DNA of 64,000 nt from positions 1,736,001 through 1,800,000 of the forward strand of contig NZ_AP023396.1 in NCBI RefSeq assembly GCF_014466955.1, given 5' to 3'. Position 1 is the first letter of the stretch. Every line of letters begins with the position of its first letter. Of this stretch, positions 52,676 to 61,841 are shown in pieces. Below the pieces are notes generated by a model that was not told where the DNA came from, did no database searches, and saw only the letters and a list, made by a program, of their open reading frames with translations. The translations under genes were made by a program, and so were the position numbers. The stretch is from Nocardia wallacei (GTDB lineage Bacteria; Actinomycetota; Actinomycetes; Mycobacteriales; Mycobacteriaceae).

Positions 52676-52718
52676 TTGAAAAGTTCGAGATACGTGCATA
52701 GTTTGGGTGGTGTATCTC
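52676..52718 (+). promoter_or_regulatory. Promoter with inverted repeat ahead of 52781
   Basis: TTGAAA (52676-52681) and TAGTTT (52699-52704) are 17 bases apart. An inverted repeat, GAGATAC (52687-52693) and GTATCTC (52712-52718), brackets the -10 and is a likely operator for the divergent HTH protein. Confidence 0.5.
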
Positions 52719-52780
52719 ACGACTTGGTGGGAGGAGGGGCCGCCCCGGGGTCGTGACCGACGCAGAGAGCGAGGTAAGTC

Positions 52781-54064
52781 ATGACTACATCGATGAACAG
52801 CCGTTCGGATGCTGCGGTGTCCGGCGCGGCGGTGGTGGCGGCAGCGCGTGCTGCCGGAGGGGGCCGTAGCTCCTCCGTGGGGATCTGGGTGATCTGGATG
52901 CGCGGCAGGCGAGTGGTGAGTTGCGAGGCGGTGTTCCGGCTCGACCAGGACATTCCAGCGTGCCGACCGGACGGGGTCGACGCTGCGGTGGTGGTTGTCG
53001 TCGCGCCGTCGCGGTTGGCCGACCCGGTGATCGGCCGTGCTGAGGTCATTGTCGACTACCTCGACGGGCAAGGCGTCGATGTTCGTGTGGTACACGCCTG
53101 CGCCTTGCATCCAGGGGCGTTGTGGACCTCGTTGCGCGGTCCTGCGGTCGGTGGGGTCATCGGGGCGACCGGACCGGTGGTGCACTCGTCTCGGAGGCAT
53201 CGGTGGCTACCTGGATTCGGAGCCTGTGCAGGGCATCGTCTAGCGATGGCCGCGCTTGTCCCGTTGGCGGCGGCGGTGTTCGCAGCACCGGTTGCGCATG
53301 CGGGTCCAGTGGGTCAGCCGGGAGTGATCTCGGACCCCCGGCCAGGACAAGCGGGCGTCGTAGGCCCCGTGGTTCCGGAACCGCGGACCAGGACCATTCC
53401 TGTCGGGCCGGACCGGTCGACTCCCGATGAGAAGACCGATACCCCGGCGCCCGCTCAGATGCCGGCCCCGATCTCACCGGCACCCCAGGTCCTGCCCGAG
53501 CCGGAGGCCGTTCCCGAGCCCCGGATAGTTCCTGAACCCCACGTGTGGTCGGAGCCCCCGTCGGTGTCCCGGCCCGAAATGGGCTATGAGCCGCAGGTGG
53601 CGATCGAGCCGCAGGTGGCTGTGGAACCCGCGCAGCCAGTGGTCGAGGTATACCCGCAGCCGGGCACCAGCGACGGTTACGCCGAGGTGCAGGCGTCGGT
53701 GGTGGGCGAGGATTCGCTGCATTTCGGTGGGGTGAGTGTGCCGCGGCCAGAGGGGATGTCATCCGAGGTCGCGCAACGGGAACGCGACTGGAACGACATC
53801 GTGGTCGCCGAGGCCGCCGAGGTCTTGGATCAGGCTGGGCTGGCGGACCCTGATGTGGATGCTGCGCTAGGTGTCGGCACTGAGCCTGTGCCGCTCCCGG
53901 TGGTGGTCGCGGAGGTCGAGGCCGCGGTACCCCAGCCGATCGTCGAAGAGGTGACGGCGGTGGTGGTCAGCGAACCTGTCGCCGACGTGGTCGAGACGGT
54001 CGAGTCCCAGGCCGCGCAGGTGCTCAACGACGTGCTGGCGCAATGGCCGCCGGCGCTCGGCTGA
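52781..54064 (+). CDS. Proline-rich protein with internal membrane segment
   Basis: This 427-residue protein was not recognised as a family. Residues 1-150 form an alpha/beta domain (SSVGIWVIWMRGRRVVSCEA, DAAVVVVVAPSRLADPVIGR). One hydrophobic helix follows at about 155-175, ending VAHAG like a signal-peptidase site. Next come about 120 residues rich in Pro, Glu and Val with repeats such as PEPRIVPEPHVW and EPQVAIEPQVAVEP, then a C-terminal helical part. The domain order suggests a cytoplasmic head, an anchor and an extracellular stalk. It may be co-transcribed with the next two genes. Confidence 0.75.
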   Translation: MTTSMNSRSDAAVSGAAVVAAARAAGGGRSSSVGIWVIWMRGRRVVSCEAVFRLDQDIPACRPDGVDAAVVVVVAPSRLADPVIGRAEVIVDYLDGQGVDVRVVHACALHPGALWTSLRGPAVGGVIGATGPVVHSSRRHRWLPGFGACAGHRLAMAALVPLAAAVFAAPVAHAGPVGQPGVISDPRPGQAGVVGPVVPEPRTRTIPVGPDRSTPDEKTDTPAPAQMPAPISPAPQVLPEPEAVPEPRIVPEPHVWSEPPSVSRPEMGYEPQVAIEPQVAVEPAQPVVEVYPQPGTSDGYAEVQASVVGEDSLHFGGVSVPRPEGMSSEVAQRERDWNDIVVAEAAEVLDQAGLADPDVDAALGVGTEPVPLPVVVAEVEAAVPQPIVEEVTAVVVSEPVADVVETVESQAAQVLNDVLAQWPPALG

Positions 54065-54084
54065 CCAAGCGGGGTGCATCGGTG

Positions 54085-54810
54085 ATGAGAAGAATCGACC
54101 CCCAGGACGAGTCGAACGATGACCGGCAGATCGTGCTCGACGGGCCGCCGCCGACCGAAATAGCCGAATGGCTGGCCTCCGCCGGTGCACCCGATACCGC
54201 GGAAGATCGACGCTGGCTGACTTCCGAGTACCGCACCGGCGGGCCGGGTAGGGCGCGAGCCGTCCTGGGCGGCGTGGTGATGCTCGCTGTGGTCGCTGCC
54301 ACCGTGGTGGTGGCAACCATGCTCATCTCCGGCATCGACGGCGTAGACCACGGTGTTGACGTGCCGATGTCTCTCACCGTCGCGCTTTCGCTTTCTCCCG
54401 GTGGCCTCGAACACGCACTCACCGTCACCGGGAGCACCGCCGCTTGTGGTCCCGAAACCATCGAGGCCACCGAAGCCGTAGCCGGGCCTCGCCCCCTACG
54501 GCCGGCCACCGGCGCAGCGGCAATTGCTGCGTTCGAGGCCGCCTACTACCACGCCCGCGACGGCGTACTCGCTCGCGAAGTCGTCGCGGCCGACGCCGCG
54601 ATATCGGATGCCGCCACCATCCAGGCCGGCATCGACTCGGCGCCGCTGGGCACCACCTACTGTGCCCGGATCCGCCGGTTGAACCCCGGCTTGTACGCGG
54701 TCGAGATCACCGACACCCCGCCCGGTGCGGCACCACGGGTGTGGCGGCAACGGATCTCCACCACACAACTCGACCGGCACTCGGTGATCACCGCGATCGT
54801 GTCCGAGTAG
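54085..54810 (+). CDS. Single-pass membrane protein
   Basis: The product has 241 residues from ATG 54085; GTG 54082 is an alternative, and GGGGTG lies just ahead. A cytoplasmic part of about 55 residues (PPPTEIAEWLASAGAPDT) is followed by one membrane helix (AVLGGVVMLAVVAATVVVAT) and an extracellular domain with cysteines that could pair (STAACGPE and TTYCARI). No family was recognised. Its position between a proline-rich membrane protein and a ParA-like regulator suggests a cell-surface or conjugation-type assembly. Confidence 0.75.
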   Translation: MRRIDPQDESNDDRQIVLDGPPPTEIAEWLASAGAPDTAEDRRWLTSEYRTGGPGRARAVLGGVVMLAVVAATVVVATMLISGIDGVDHGVDVPMSLTVALSLSPGGLEHALTVTGSTAACGPETIEATEAVAGPRPLRPATGAAAIAAFEAAYYHARDGVLAREVVAADAAISDAATIQAGIDSAPLGTTYCARIRRLNPGLYAVEITDTPPGAAPRVWRQRISTTQLDRHSVITAIVSE

Positions 54811-54890
54811 CCGGGCCCCATCCCTGTACCCCATCGTCGACCCAACGTGACGATTGGATCGGCGACCAACAACCAAAGGGGGCGGTGACC

Positions 54891-56654
54891 GTGCTGATCG
54901 CACTCACCGGACTGAATCCTCACACCGGAGTGACTACTACCGCGGTCGCCCTCGCCAACGCATGGCCGGGCACGAAACCCGCTGTCGTGGTGGAGGCGGA
55001 TCCTGCCGGGGGACGACTCGCGCGACTCGCCGACGCCGACCCGCACCGCGGACTGGCCAGCCTTGCCGCTGCCACCACCCAGTCACCAGGAGATTCTCCG
55101 GTTTCGACACAGTTGTGGGAGCACGTCCAGACGCTGGGTTCGGGTGTGCCGTTCCTCGCCGCACCTCCAAGTGCCGATGCCATGGCAGCGACGCTGACGG
55201 CCCCGGTGAGCATGCCCGCCGCCGCAGTCCCAAGGCTGGCAGATCTGGTGGTCATCGCCGACTGCGGTCTCGCCGATCCGGCCTCGCCCGCCACTCCGAT
55301 CGCCGCTGGCGCCGACGTTCTGATCGTCGTGGTCCGTGGCGACCTCGCCGACCCCGTCCGCGCCGGCCGGCGCGTCCGCGAGGTCACCGCCGGCTGTCGG
55401 CGCTGCGCGGTGCTGCTGGTCGGCTCGGATCGCACGGGCGAGTTCGCCGAGCCTCTCGGAGTCCCGGTGCTCGGCAGGCTTCCACTCGACCGCCTCGGTG
55501 CCGAAGCGCTGCTGACCGGCGCCCGATACTCCCGCCGAGGACGCAACGGGCTCGCAGCGGCTGCCCGCGTCGTTGCCGCCGCACTGCACACACAACTGAC
55601 CCCAGCACACTCGAATCCGCTTCTAGGCCGGCAACCGTCACCGTGGCCCCGGTTACCGGGCCGGTGGCGTCACGGTCTCGGGGTCTGCATCCGGGCGGAT
55701 TCGCCCCGGGTGTATCGAGCCCGCCAGCCAGTTCCCGATCGAATCCCGGGCCAGGACGCCGCCCCGGCCGTATCCCCAGTAGACGACCTCGGTCTCGAGG
55801 TCACCGAGACCGGCCAGCCCCCTACGGAGACAGTGCCCGTTGCGCGTGATGCTACCCCCGTCGCCACCACGGCAAACGAATCGGCACCGGGTGGGCCGAC
55901 CCTGGCAGTCGAGGTGTTCGGGCCGCTACGTGTCTGCTGGCACCGCGACGACGGCGTTGTCGACATCACCACCCACTTGCAGCCCCGGAGCCGCGAACTG
56001 CTGGCCCTGCTGACCCTGCACCCAGAAGGGATTTCCCGCGAGGCCCTGATCGCCGATCTGTGGGGGGAACGATGCCCCCGCCGACCGGTCAACGCACTCA
56101 ACACCGCGATCAGCCGACTCACCGCCTCCATCAGAGACGCGACCGACGGCACGGTGCCCCGGATTCTGGCCGGCGACCACATCCGCTATCAGCTCGACCA
56201 CACCATCATCGCCACCGACTACCAGCAGTTCGCTCGCGCGGTACGTCAACGCCGCCACGCGGGCAACGGCACGGAGCGCGGTGAAGCGTGCCGCCACATC
56301 ATCGACACCTCCTGCCGAGGGATCCTGGCCGCAGATCTCACAGCGGACTGGGTAGCACCGATCCGGGAATCCGCCCGCCGCGACACCATCACCGCGGTCG
56401 GCGCCCTGGCCGCCACCGTGGTCGAGCAGGACCCACGCCGCGCCCTGGACCTCCTCGAAACCGCCCTCGACCACGACCCGCTCAACGAACTCCTGTGGCG
56501 CGACATCCTTCGCCTGCACGCCCGCCTCGGCGAACACACAGCCATCGAACGCACACTCGGCCTCCTGGCACACAAACTCTCCAAAATAGGAGAAGAACCC
56601 ACCGCAGAAACACGAGACCTTGCAGAAAGGCTCCAAAAACAAGCCCGGCACTGA
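54891..56654 (+). CDS. ParA/MinD-like ATPase fused to BTAD-type regulator
   Basis: The 587-residue protein starts at GTG 54891, eight bases after AAAGGGGG. Residues 1-220 are a P-loop ATPase of the ParA/MinD fold: IALTGLNPHTGVTTTAVALA replaces the usual GKT loop and lacks its lysine; VVVEADPAGG follows. Residues about 345-587 are an OmpR-like winged helix plus bacterial transcriptional activation domain (VEVFGPLRVCW, RSRELLALLTLHPEG, DLWGERCPRRPVNALNTAIS, then helical repeats). The fusion suggests a regulator that responds to a partner of the ATPase. The missing lysine is seen in other actinobacterial homologues that I recall. Confidence 0.85.
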   Translation: MLIALTGLNPHTGVTTTAVALANAWPGTKPAVVVEADPAGGRLARLADADPHRGLASLAAATTQSPGDSPVSTQLWEHVQTLGSGVPFLAAPPSADAMAATLTAPVSMPAAAVPRLADLVVIADCGLADPASPATPIAAGADVLIVVVRGDLADPVRAGRRVREVTAGCRRCAVLLVGSDRTGEFAEPLGVPVLGRLPLDRLGAEALLTGARYSRRGRNGLAAAARVVAAALHTQLTPAHSNPLLGRQPSPWPRLPGRWRHGLGVCIRADSPRVYRARQPVPDRIPGQDAAPAVSPVDDLGLEVTETGQPPTETVPVARDATPVATTANESAPGGPTLAVEVFGPLRVCWHRDDGVVDITTHLQPRSRELLALLTLHPEGISREALIADLWGERCPRRPVNALNTAISRLTASIRDATDGTVPRILAGDHIRYQLDHTIIATDYQQFARAVRQRRHAGNGTERGEACRHIIDTSCRGILAADLTADWVAPIRESARRDTITAVGALAATVVEQDPRRALDLLETALDHDPLNELLWRDILRLHARLGEHTAIERTLGLLAHKLSKIGEEPTAETRDLAERLQKQARH

Positions 56655-57114
56655 AACCGGAGTCTTCTATCCGAGATGCGTAATGGCCGAGAAAACGCCT
56701 CGGCGAACACTCGAGATGAGATAGGCGGAAACGCTGGGTCTAAGGTAAAAGCTCGTCTGATGAGGCGGAGGCGAGGATGGGGAAGTCTCTCGCCTGACTC
56801 GAGTGCGGAATCCGCGCGGGACAAAGGCTAACATCCGCCTCGGGAATTCGAGGCGACACCCGCCGCCAAGTATTGACGGTACGCAATAATAGCCAGAAGG
56901 TGTGCGTGCTTCTCGGCGTTCGTCGGGTAAGGTATTAGCCCAGTAGGGTTTGCGGATATCTGATCGCTATTTGTGGAATTCAATTGAGAATGGGATTCCG
57001 TACGGCAATTTCACGGCACAACGGGTGGATGTTCGCAATTTCTTCGGGTTGTCGGAGATCGCCGCCACGGGGGGTGCAGCTCGCGTTATCGCGGCCTGGC
57101 TGATCGTGGAGATC

Positions 57115-57162
57115 GTTAGGTGGGTCGTTAGGTGGGTCCATTGGCGGGTCGCTAGGTGGGTC
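57115..57162. repeat. Four tandem 12-base repeats
   Basis: The units are GTTAGGTGGGTC twice, then CATTGGCGGGTC and GCTAGGTGGGTC, with no spacers. The array resembles small iterons or protein-binding repeats. Confidence 0.8.
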
Positions 57163-57480
57163 AGTCAAATCAACCCACCCCGATGCCGCAAACTACCAGC
57201 TAGAAGCCACTATCCGACCCAACTGGCTCCCCAGGATTACCCGCAGGGAACAGAAAGAACACGTTGGGGCGGGCGTGGCCCGCTGGCGTCGCTGCCATCG
57301 TTCGGCTGGCCCTGCTGATATGACTCCGCTATTCAACTATCGATATCCGTCCTCATTCGATGCATTCCAATCGGTTTCAAATCAATAGTTTCCTCATGTA
57401 CGGTCTGCTGCCGGCCTGGCCGCGTTAACGCATTCCATTCTGTGCTTGCCATGCAATTGTTGCCCTGATCTGCGGAAATT

Positions 57481-57509
57481 GGTTGAGAAAAGGTTGAAAA
57501 CGGGGTTGA
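57481..57509 (+). repeat. Three GGTTGA repeats at helical spacing
   Basis: GGTTGA occurs at 57481, 57492 and 57504, 11 to 12 bases apart, about one helical turn, so all face one side of the DNA. They lie about 150 bases ahead of the AAA+ ATPase start and could bind an activator. Confidence 0.55.
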
Positions 57510-57655
57510 ATTCCCGGGATGAGTCGAGATAGCGTCGACCCACACCCCGGGGAAACGAATTGTCAACCAATCCGAAATGACCACCGCGCCACCGCTGTGC
57601 CAGGATCCGCCGTGAGCGGCGCAACAAAATTCGTGCAGTGCGAAGGAGAAACGAG

Positions 57656-58831
57656 ATGACTTCCCCCACCGGCCCGGCCCCCGCACCGGCCAACCGCCTC
57701 GGCAATGGCGAACTGCGCCGCATGGTCGCCAAAATCCTCACCGACAACCCCGGCACCGAATACACACCCCGCGAAGTCGCGAAACTCACCGGCCGTTCAT
57801 CCGGTGCGATCGGAAACGCGATGAAAACCCTCACCGCCGCCGGACACGCCGACCAGACCAGCGCCAAACCGCTGCGCTACCGCGCCAACACGAACACCAG
57901 CAGCGCCGCGACCGGAGCCCCCACCCCGGCACCCGCCACCGGCACGCCCGCCGCAACCCCGGCCAAGCGGCCCGCCGCCCGTCGGGCGCGTAAGGCCCCC
58001 GCCGCGCCATCGGGCACCCCGAGCCCGGCCCGCACCGGTTCGGCCGTGACACGGCCGAACGGGCAGCAATACCACCTGCGGACCCTGGCGGGCCGCGCCG
58101 ATGTGGACGTGCTGCGCACCATGCGCGACCACGAGGTCCCGGTCCTGCTGTACGGCCCGCCCGGCACCGGCAAAACCTCGCTGATCGAGGCCGCCTACGG
58201 CGACCTTCTGACGGTCCAGGGCGACTGCGACACCACCGTCGCCGATTTTGTCGGGGAATACACGCAAAACCCCGACGGGACCTTCGCGTTCGTGCACGGG
58301 CCGCTGGTCCGCGCCATGCGCGAGGGCCGGGTGCTGTTCATCGATGACGCCACCCTCATCCCGCCGACCGTGCTGTCATGCGTGTACCCGGCCATGGACG
58401 GCCGCCGCGAGATCGTGATCAAAGCCAACAGCGGCGAAATCGTGACCGTCGCGCCGGGGTTCTTCGTGGTGGCCGGGCACAACCCCGGCGTTCACGGCGC
58501 GATCCTGTCCGACGCCCTCGCCAGCCGGTTCGCGTTCCAGGTACAGGTCGGCTCCGACTACGACCTCGCCAAACAGCTCGGGGTGGACCCGAAAGCAGTC
58601 CGCGCCGCGCGGAACCTGGCCACCCGACAGGACAAAGGCGAGATCGGGTGGGCACCCCAGCTGCGCGAACTGCTGGCGTTCCAGAAAATCGCCACCGCCA
58701 CCGACACGAACACCGCCGCCGCGAACCTGATCGGGGCCGCACCCGAAGACGACCGCGCCATCGTCGCCGACGTGGTGCGCACCGTGTTCGGCACCCGGCT
58801 GGAACCCCTGGCCCTCGGCCCCCGCATCTAA
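57656..58831 (+). CDS. MoxR/CbbQ-type AAA+ ATPase with N-terminal winged-helix-like segment
   Basis: The 391-residue protein starts at ATG 57656 behind GAAGGAG. Residues about 15-75 look like a winged helix (LRRMVAKILTDNPGTEYTPR, EVAKLTGRSSGAIGNAMKTL). A flexible Ala/Pro/Thr linker of about 65 residues follows. The MoxR-type ATPase then has Walker A (LLYGPPGTGKTSLIEAAYG), Walker B (VLFIDDATLIPP) and sensor 1 (FFVVAGHNPG). MoxR ATPases remodel partner complexes together with von Willebrand A proteins, and such a gene follows after 43 bases. The added DNA-binding-like module is unusual. Confidence 0.92.
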   Translation: MTSPTGPAPAPANRLGNGELRRMVAKILTDNPGTEYTPREVAKLTGRSSGAIGNAMKTLTAAGHADQTSAKPLRYRANTNTSSAATGAPTPAPATGTPAATPAKRPAARRARKAPAAPSGTPSPARTGSAVTRPNGQQYHLRTLAGRADVDVLRTMRDHEVPVLLYGPPGTGKTSLIEAAYGDLLTVQGDCDTTVADFVGEYTQNPDGTFAFVHGPLVRAMREGRVLFIDDATLIPPTVLSCVYPAMDGRREIVIKANSGEIVTVAPGFFVVAGHNPGVHGAILSDALASRFAFQVQVGSDYDLAKQLGVDPKAVRAARNLATRQDKGEIGWAPQLRELLAFQKIATATDTNTAAANLIGAAPEDDRAIVADVVRTVFGTRLEPLALGPRI

Positions 58832-58874
58832 CCCACCCCGGCCCGCCCGAACACGCCCGGAAGGAACCCCCGCG

Positions 58875-60575
58875 ATGACCGGCCACCTGATCGCCGACCC
58901 CACCACCACACCCACACCACCGCCCGCCACCGCCGGATGGGATGCCCTGTCTGCCGCCCTAACCGATGAAGCCCCACCGATCGCAGACCGCGACGACCTG
59001 GTCGTCACCATTGCCCCCGGCGCGGCGCACGGGCACCCGGCGGTGTTCATGCCCCACAGCGCCGCCATCGAAATCGACGGCACCCGCCTCGGCATCGACC
59101 CGGCCACCGCGCGGCCGGACCGCAACAGCGACCGCGCCCGCTACGCCGCCGTGTGGGGCGCGTTCGTCCACGAATGCGCCCACGCCCAACATTCGGTGTG
59201 GGAAGCGCCGCCGGTGGCGAATCCGGCCGTGGTCGAGGCCGCCCTGCTGTTGGAGGAATCCCGCATCGAGGCCGCCCAGATCCGTCGCCGCCCCGATGAC
59301 CGGCACTGGCTGCGCGCCAGCGCGACCGAGATCGTGATCGGCGACAACGGCGGCACCGATGCCGCCGCCCAGATCCCGCCCACCGATTATGCCGCCGCCC
59401 ACAACGCCGCCCTCCTGCTGGGGCGCGTGGATGGCGGCATCCTCACCGCGTCGGAATGCGCGCCCGCCGCCGGGGTCATCGAGTCCATCCTCGGCAGCGA
59501 CAAGCTCGAGAAGTTGCGCGCGATCTGGCAGCAGGCCCACACCGTGGCCGACGACGACACCAACACCATGCTCGAACTCGGGCAACGGTGGCTCGATATC
59601 GTCGGCCCCGACCCGCACGCCGACCCGGATCCGAACTCGGTCCTGTCCGCCGCGATCGGTGACACCGTCACCAACATCAGCAACGCCGTTGCCGCGCAAC
59701 CGGTCCCGGTCGACCCTGCCGAAGCGGCGGCCACCGCGCAACGAGAGGCCCAGCGTGCCGCACGGCGCGCGGCGGCGCGGGCGCAGAAGGTGTTCGGCAA
59801 CGGCAACGGGACCGGCACCAGTGCCAGCACCCGCGCCACCCGCACGCCGCACCCGGACGAACGCGCCGCCGCCCGGGTGCTGGCCCGCGCCCTCAACAAC
59901 GCCGCACAGCGCGAACGCGCCACGATCAAAACCACCTCCGCGTTGCCGCCCGGCCGGTTGCGGATGCGCGGCGCACTGGCCCGCGAAGCCCAACGCGCCG
60001 CCGGGGCGCTGCCCACGGCCGAACCGTTCACCCGGACTACCCGCAAAACCGTGCCGATCCCGCCGTTGCGGGTCGGTATCGCCTGCGACGTGTCCGGTTC
60101 CATGAGCGACTACGCCGACCCGGTCGCCTCGGCCGCATGGATCATCGCCCGCGCGGCCGAGCTGGCCACCATGCCCGCCGCTACCGCCACGGTCACCTTC
60201 GGCGCATCGGTGGCACCGATCACCTACCCGGGCACCGCGCCCGCCCGGGTCACCCAATTCAGCTGCCCCGATTTCCTGCACGCCATCGACAACGCCATCG
60301 AGGCCCTCGACGGTGCCCTCGAGCTGTCGCGCCCGGAAAACACCCGCCTGCTGGTGATCATCTCCGACGGCTACTACGACGGCAGCAACCGCGACCGCGC
60401 CCAGAAACTCCTCGATCGGCTCCGCGCCACCGGCTGTGCCGTGCTGTGGCTGGCACCCGACACCGGCACGGCACCCGACCCCCTCAACGGCGCGAACCTG
60501 CACCTGATCACCGACCCCGCTACCACCGCCCACGCCATCGGCCGCGCGGCCACCGCCGCCGTACGCACTGCCTGA
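58875..60575 (+). CDS. VWA protein with N-terminal HExxH metallopeptidase-like domain
   Basis: The 566-residue partner of the MoxR ATPase. In the N-terminal part FVHECAHAQHSVW (HExxH, near residue 100) with LLLEESRIEAAQI downstream supplies the ligands of a zinc-peptidase-like site. The middle is alanine- and arginine-rich. The C-terminal von Willebrand A domain has the metal-ion site DVSGSMS (near residue 405) and ISDGYYDGS. Such VWA proteins act as the specificity arm of MoxR complexes. The combination suggests an ATP-driven, metal-dependent activation or proteolysis system. Confidence 0.9.
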   Translation: MTGHLIADPTTTPTPPPATAGWDALSAALTDEAPPIADRDDLVVTIAPGAAHGHPAVFMPHSAAIEIDGTRLGIDPATARPDRNSDRARYAAVWGAFVHECAHAQHSVWEAPPVANPAVVEAALLLEESRIEAAQIRRRPDDRHWLRASATEIVIGDNGGTDAAAQIPPTDYAAAHNAALLLGRVDGGILTASECAPAAGVIESILGSDKLEKLRAIWQQAHTVADDDTNTMLELGQRWLDIVGPDPHADPDPNSVLSAAIGDTVTNISNAVAAQPVPVDPAEAAATAQREAQRAARRAAARAQKVFGNGNGTGTSASTRATRTPHPDERAAARVLARALNNAAQRERATIKTTSALPPGRLRMRGALAREAQRAAGALPTAEPFTRTTRKTVPIPPLRVGIACDVSGSMSDYADPVASAAWIIARAAELATMPAATATVTFGASVAPITYPGTAPARVTQFSCPDFLHAIDNAIEALDGALELSRPENTRLLVIISDGYYDGSNRDRAQKLLDRLRATGCAVLWLAPDTGTAPDPLNGANLHLITDPATTAHAIGRAATAAVRTA

Positions 60576-60656
60576 CTCCCGTAGCGGCAGCCAATCAGCC
60601 ACCAGCGGGATCCAACTGCCCGCGCCGAACCCACCACCGAACGAAGGGGCAAGAAC

Positions 60657-60902
60657 ATGGACACCCACGGCACCACGCCAACAGCAGCGGAAGCACCCGA
60701 TCCGCAGTCACCCACCGAATCCGACAGCGAAACCTTGATCGGCTCGACCACCCGGCCGATCTGGTTCCACGGCGTACAGCTACCGGCCGGAACCCTGGTC
60801 CGCATCGTCCGATTCCGCCGCGACGGCACCGCCGAGATCATGCGCACCGACGTGTTCGGCCTGTCCAAGCGTGTCGCAACGGATGCCCTCGACTGCCCAT
60901 AG
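60657..60902 (+). CDS. Small hypothetical protein of the MoxR-VWA operon
   Basis: An 81-residue protein with start ATG 60657 behind AAGGGG. The first 30 residues are disordered, Thr/Pro/Ser-rich. The rest (IWFHGVQLPAGTLVRIVRFR, GTAEIMRTDVFGLSKRV) looks like a small beta-barrel. It lies 81 bases after the VWA gene and 53 before the next. No family was recognised. Operon position suggests an accessory or substrate role. Confidence 0.7.
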   Translation: MDTHGTTPTAAEAPDPQSPTESDSETLIGSTTRPIWFHGVQLPAGTLVRIVRFRRDGTAEIMRTDVFGLSKRVATDALDCP

Positions 60903-60955
60903 CGCACCGACCGAGACGAAATCGGCACACTACCAACCTCTTTAGGAGTTCGGCC

Positions 60956-61765
60956 ATGATGAACAGCGACACCACCCCGACGGTCAACCAGGCACCGGTC
61001 AGCGCGGCGAACACCACCGGCGATCAGGTCAGCCGATTCGGGGCCGAGTGCCCGATCCGGGTCGGTGACGAGGTGACCGGTCGTGACAACCCGACATGGC
61101 GCGGCCGGGTCCGCTCCATTTACCTCAACGACGAGGTCGCGGAATGCGCGATCGAAACAGCCGACGGCAGGCGGGGCTTCGCGCCACCGTGGGCCTTGGT
61201 GCCTGCCGATACGGAACCGTCCCGCGAATGGCGAGACCGGATGCAGACCTTCAAGAAGGCCCAACGTGACCAAGCGATGGAGGCGCTGCGCCGAAAGCGG
61301 CACGAGGCCGCTGAACACGCCGAAGACCTCGCCGGGCGGCTGAACACCATCGCCACCGCACTCCGAGATGGCGACACCCCCGACCCCGGCGAACCCGTGG
61401 AAAACCTCGCCCATACCTTCGCCTTCGCGCTGCATGAAGTGACTGAACTCGATGACAGGGTCGTCGCCGCCGGGCTGTCGGCCACCGACGAGCCTCAGCG
61501 ACACAGCGCCGCCGAACCGGCCGGTTCCGACGAACTGCTCGCATGGTTCCGCGTCCTGCAACAGCGCATCCGCGACGAGATCGACTGCTACAGCACCCGC
61601 GAAGACGGCACCGAGGACTCGTCTGCCTGCGCCGACCACCACGACCGGCTCGAAGCCCTGTATGCCGAGGCCAACGACACCATGGCCGCGCTCGATAGCC
61701 ACCTGGACACCGGCGGGCCGCTACCCGCCGCATGGGCACACATGCCCACGCCCCACCCCCACTGA
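60956..61765 (+). CDS. Hypothetical protein with SH3-like start and coiled coil
   Basis: The 269-residue protein starts with two ATG codons at 60956 behind AGGAG. Residues about 30-80 resemble a small beta-barrel like KOW/SH3 folds (CPIRVGDEVTGRDNPTWRGR, then RSIYLNDEVAECAI). A charged coiled coil follows (about 90-150, RDQAMEALRRKRHEAAEHAE), then a helical acidic half. No family was recognised. It belongs to the MoxR-VWA operon by spacing. Confidence 0.75.
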   Translation: MMNSDTTPTVNQAPVSAANTTGDQVSRFGAECPIRVGDEVTGRDNPTWRGRVRSIYLNDEVAECAIETADGRRGFAPPWALVPADTEPSREWRDRMQTFKKAQRDQAMEALRRKRHEAAEHAEDLAGRLNTIATALRDGDTPDPGEPVENLAHTFAFALHEVTELDDRVVAAGLSATDEPQRHSAAEPAGSDELLAWFRVLQQRIRDEIDCYSTREDGTEDSSACADHHDRLEALYAEANDTMAALDSHLDTGGPLPAAWAHMPTPHPH

Positions 61766-61841
61766 TCCCACTCCGGCGGCCCCGCCACCCACCGCGTCCA
61801 AATCACCTGCGGCCACCGAAAATGCCCCGAGGAGCCACGTC

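Larger units (their letters stand above)
56655..57655. other. Repeat-bearing intergenic region, no confident gene
   Basis: One kilobase without a convincing gene and with lower GC than its surroundings. A hairpin (GCCGAG ... CTCGGC, about 56683-56702) follows the ATPase-regulator gene. The centre has four 12-base repeats (57115-57162). Near the next operon are three GGTTGA repeats. A minus-strand frame of about 62 codons over the repeats (LTDPPSDPPMDPPNDPPND) has only a TTG start and I do not call it. Confidence 0.5.

Noticed and set aside
54444..54890. 5' extension of the ParA/BTAD frame
   Set aside because: It is Arg/His-rich shadow of the membrane protein gene; the P-loop protein begins at GTG 54891 behind AAAGGGGG.
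57115..57162. CRISPR array
   Set aside because: The 12-base units are contiguous, too short and without spacers; no cas genes are near.
58959..60668. 569-codon minus-strand frame, very glycine-rich
   Set aside because: It is antisense to the VWA protein; its composition is that of the complement of Ala/Pro-rich codons.
60137..60955. Long 5' extension of the frame at 60956-61765
   Set aside because: The extension overlaps the VWA gene and the small gene in another frame; AGGAG and the double ATG at 60956 mark the true start.
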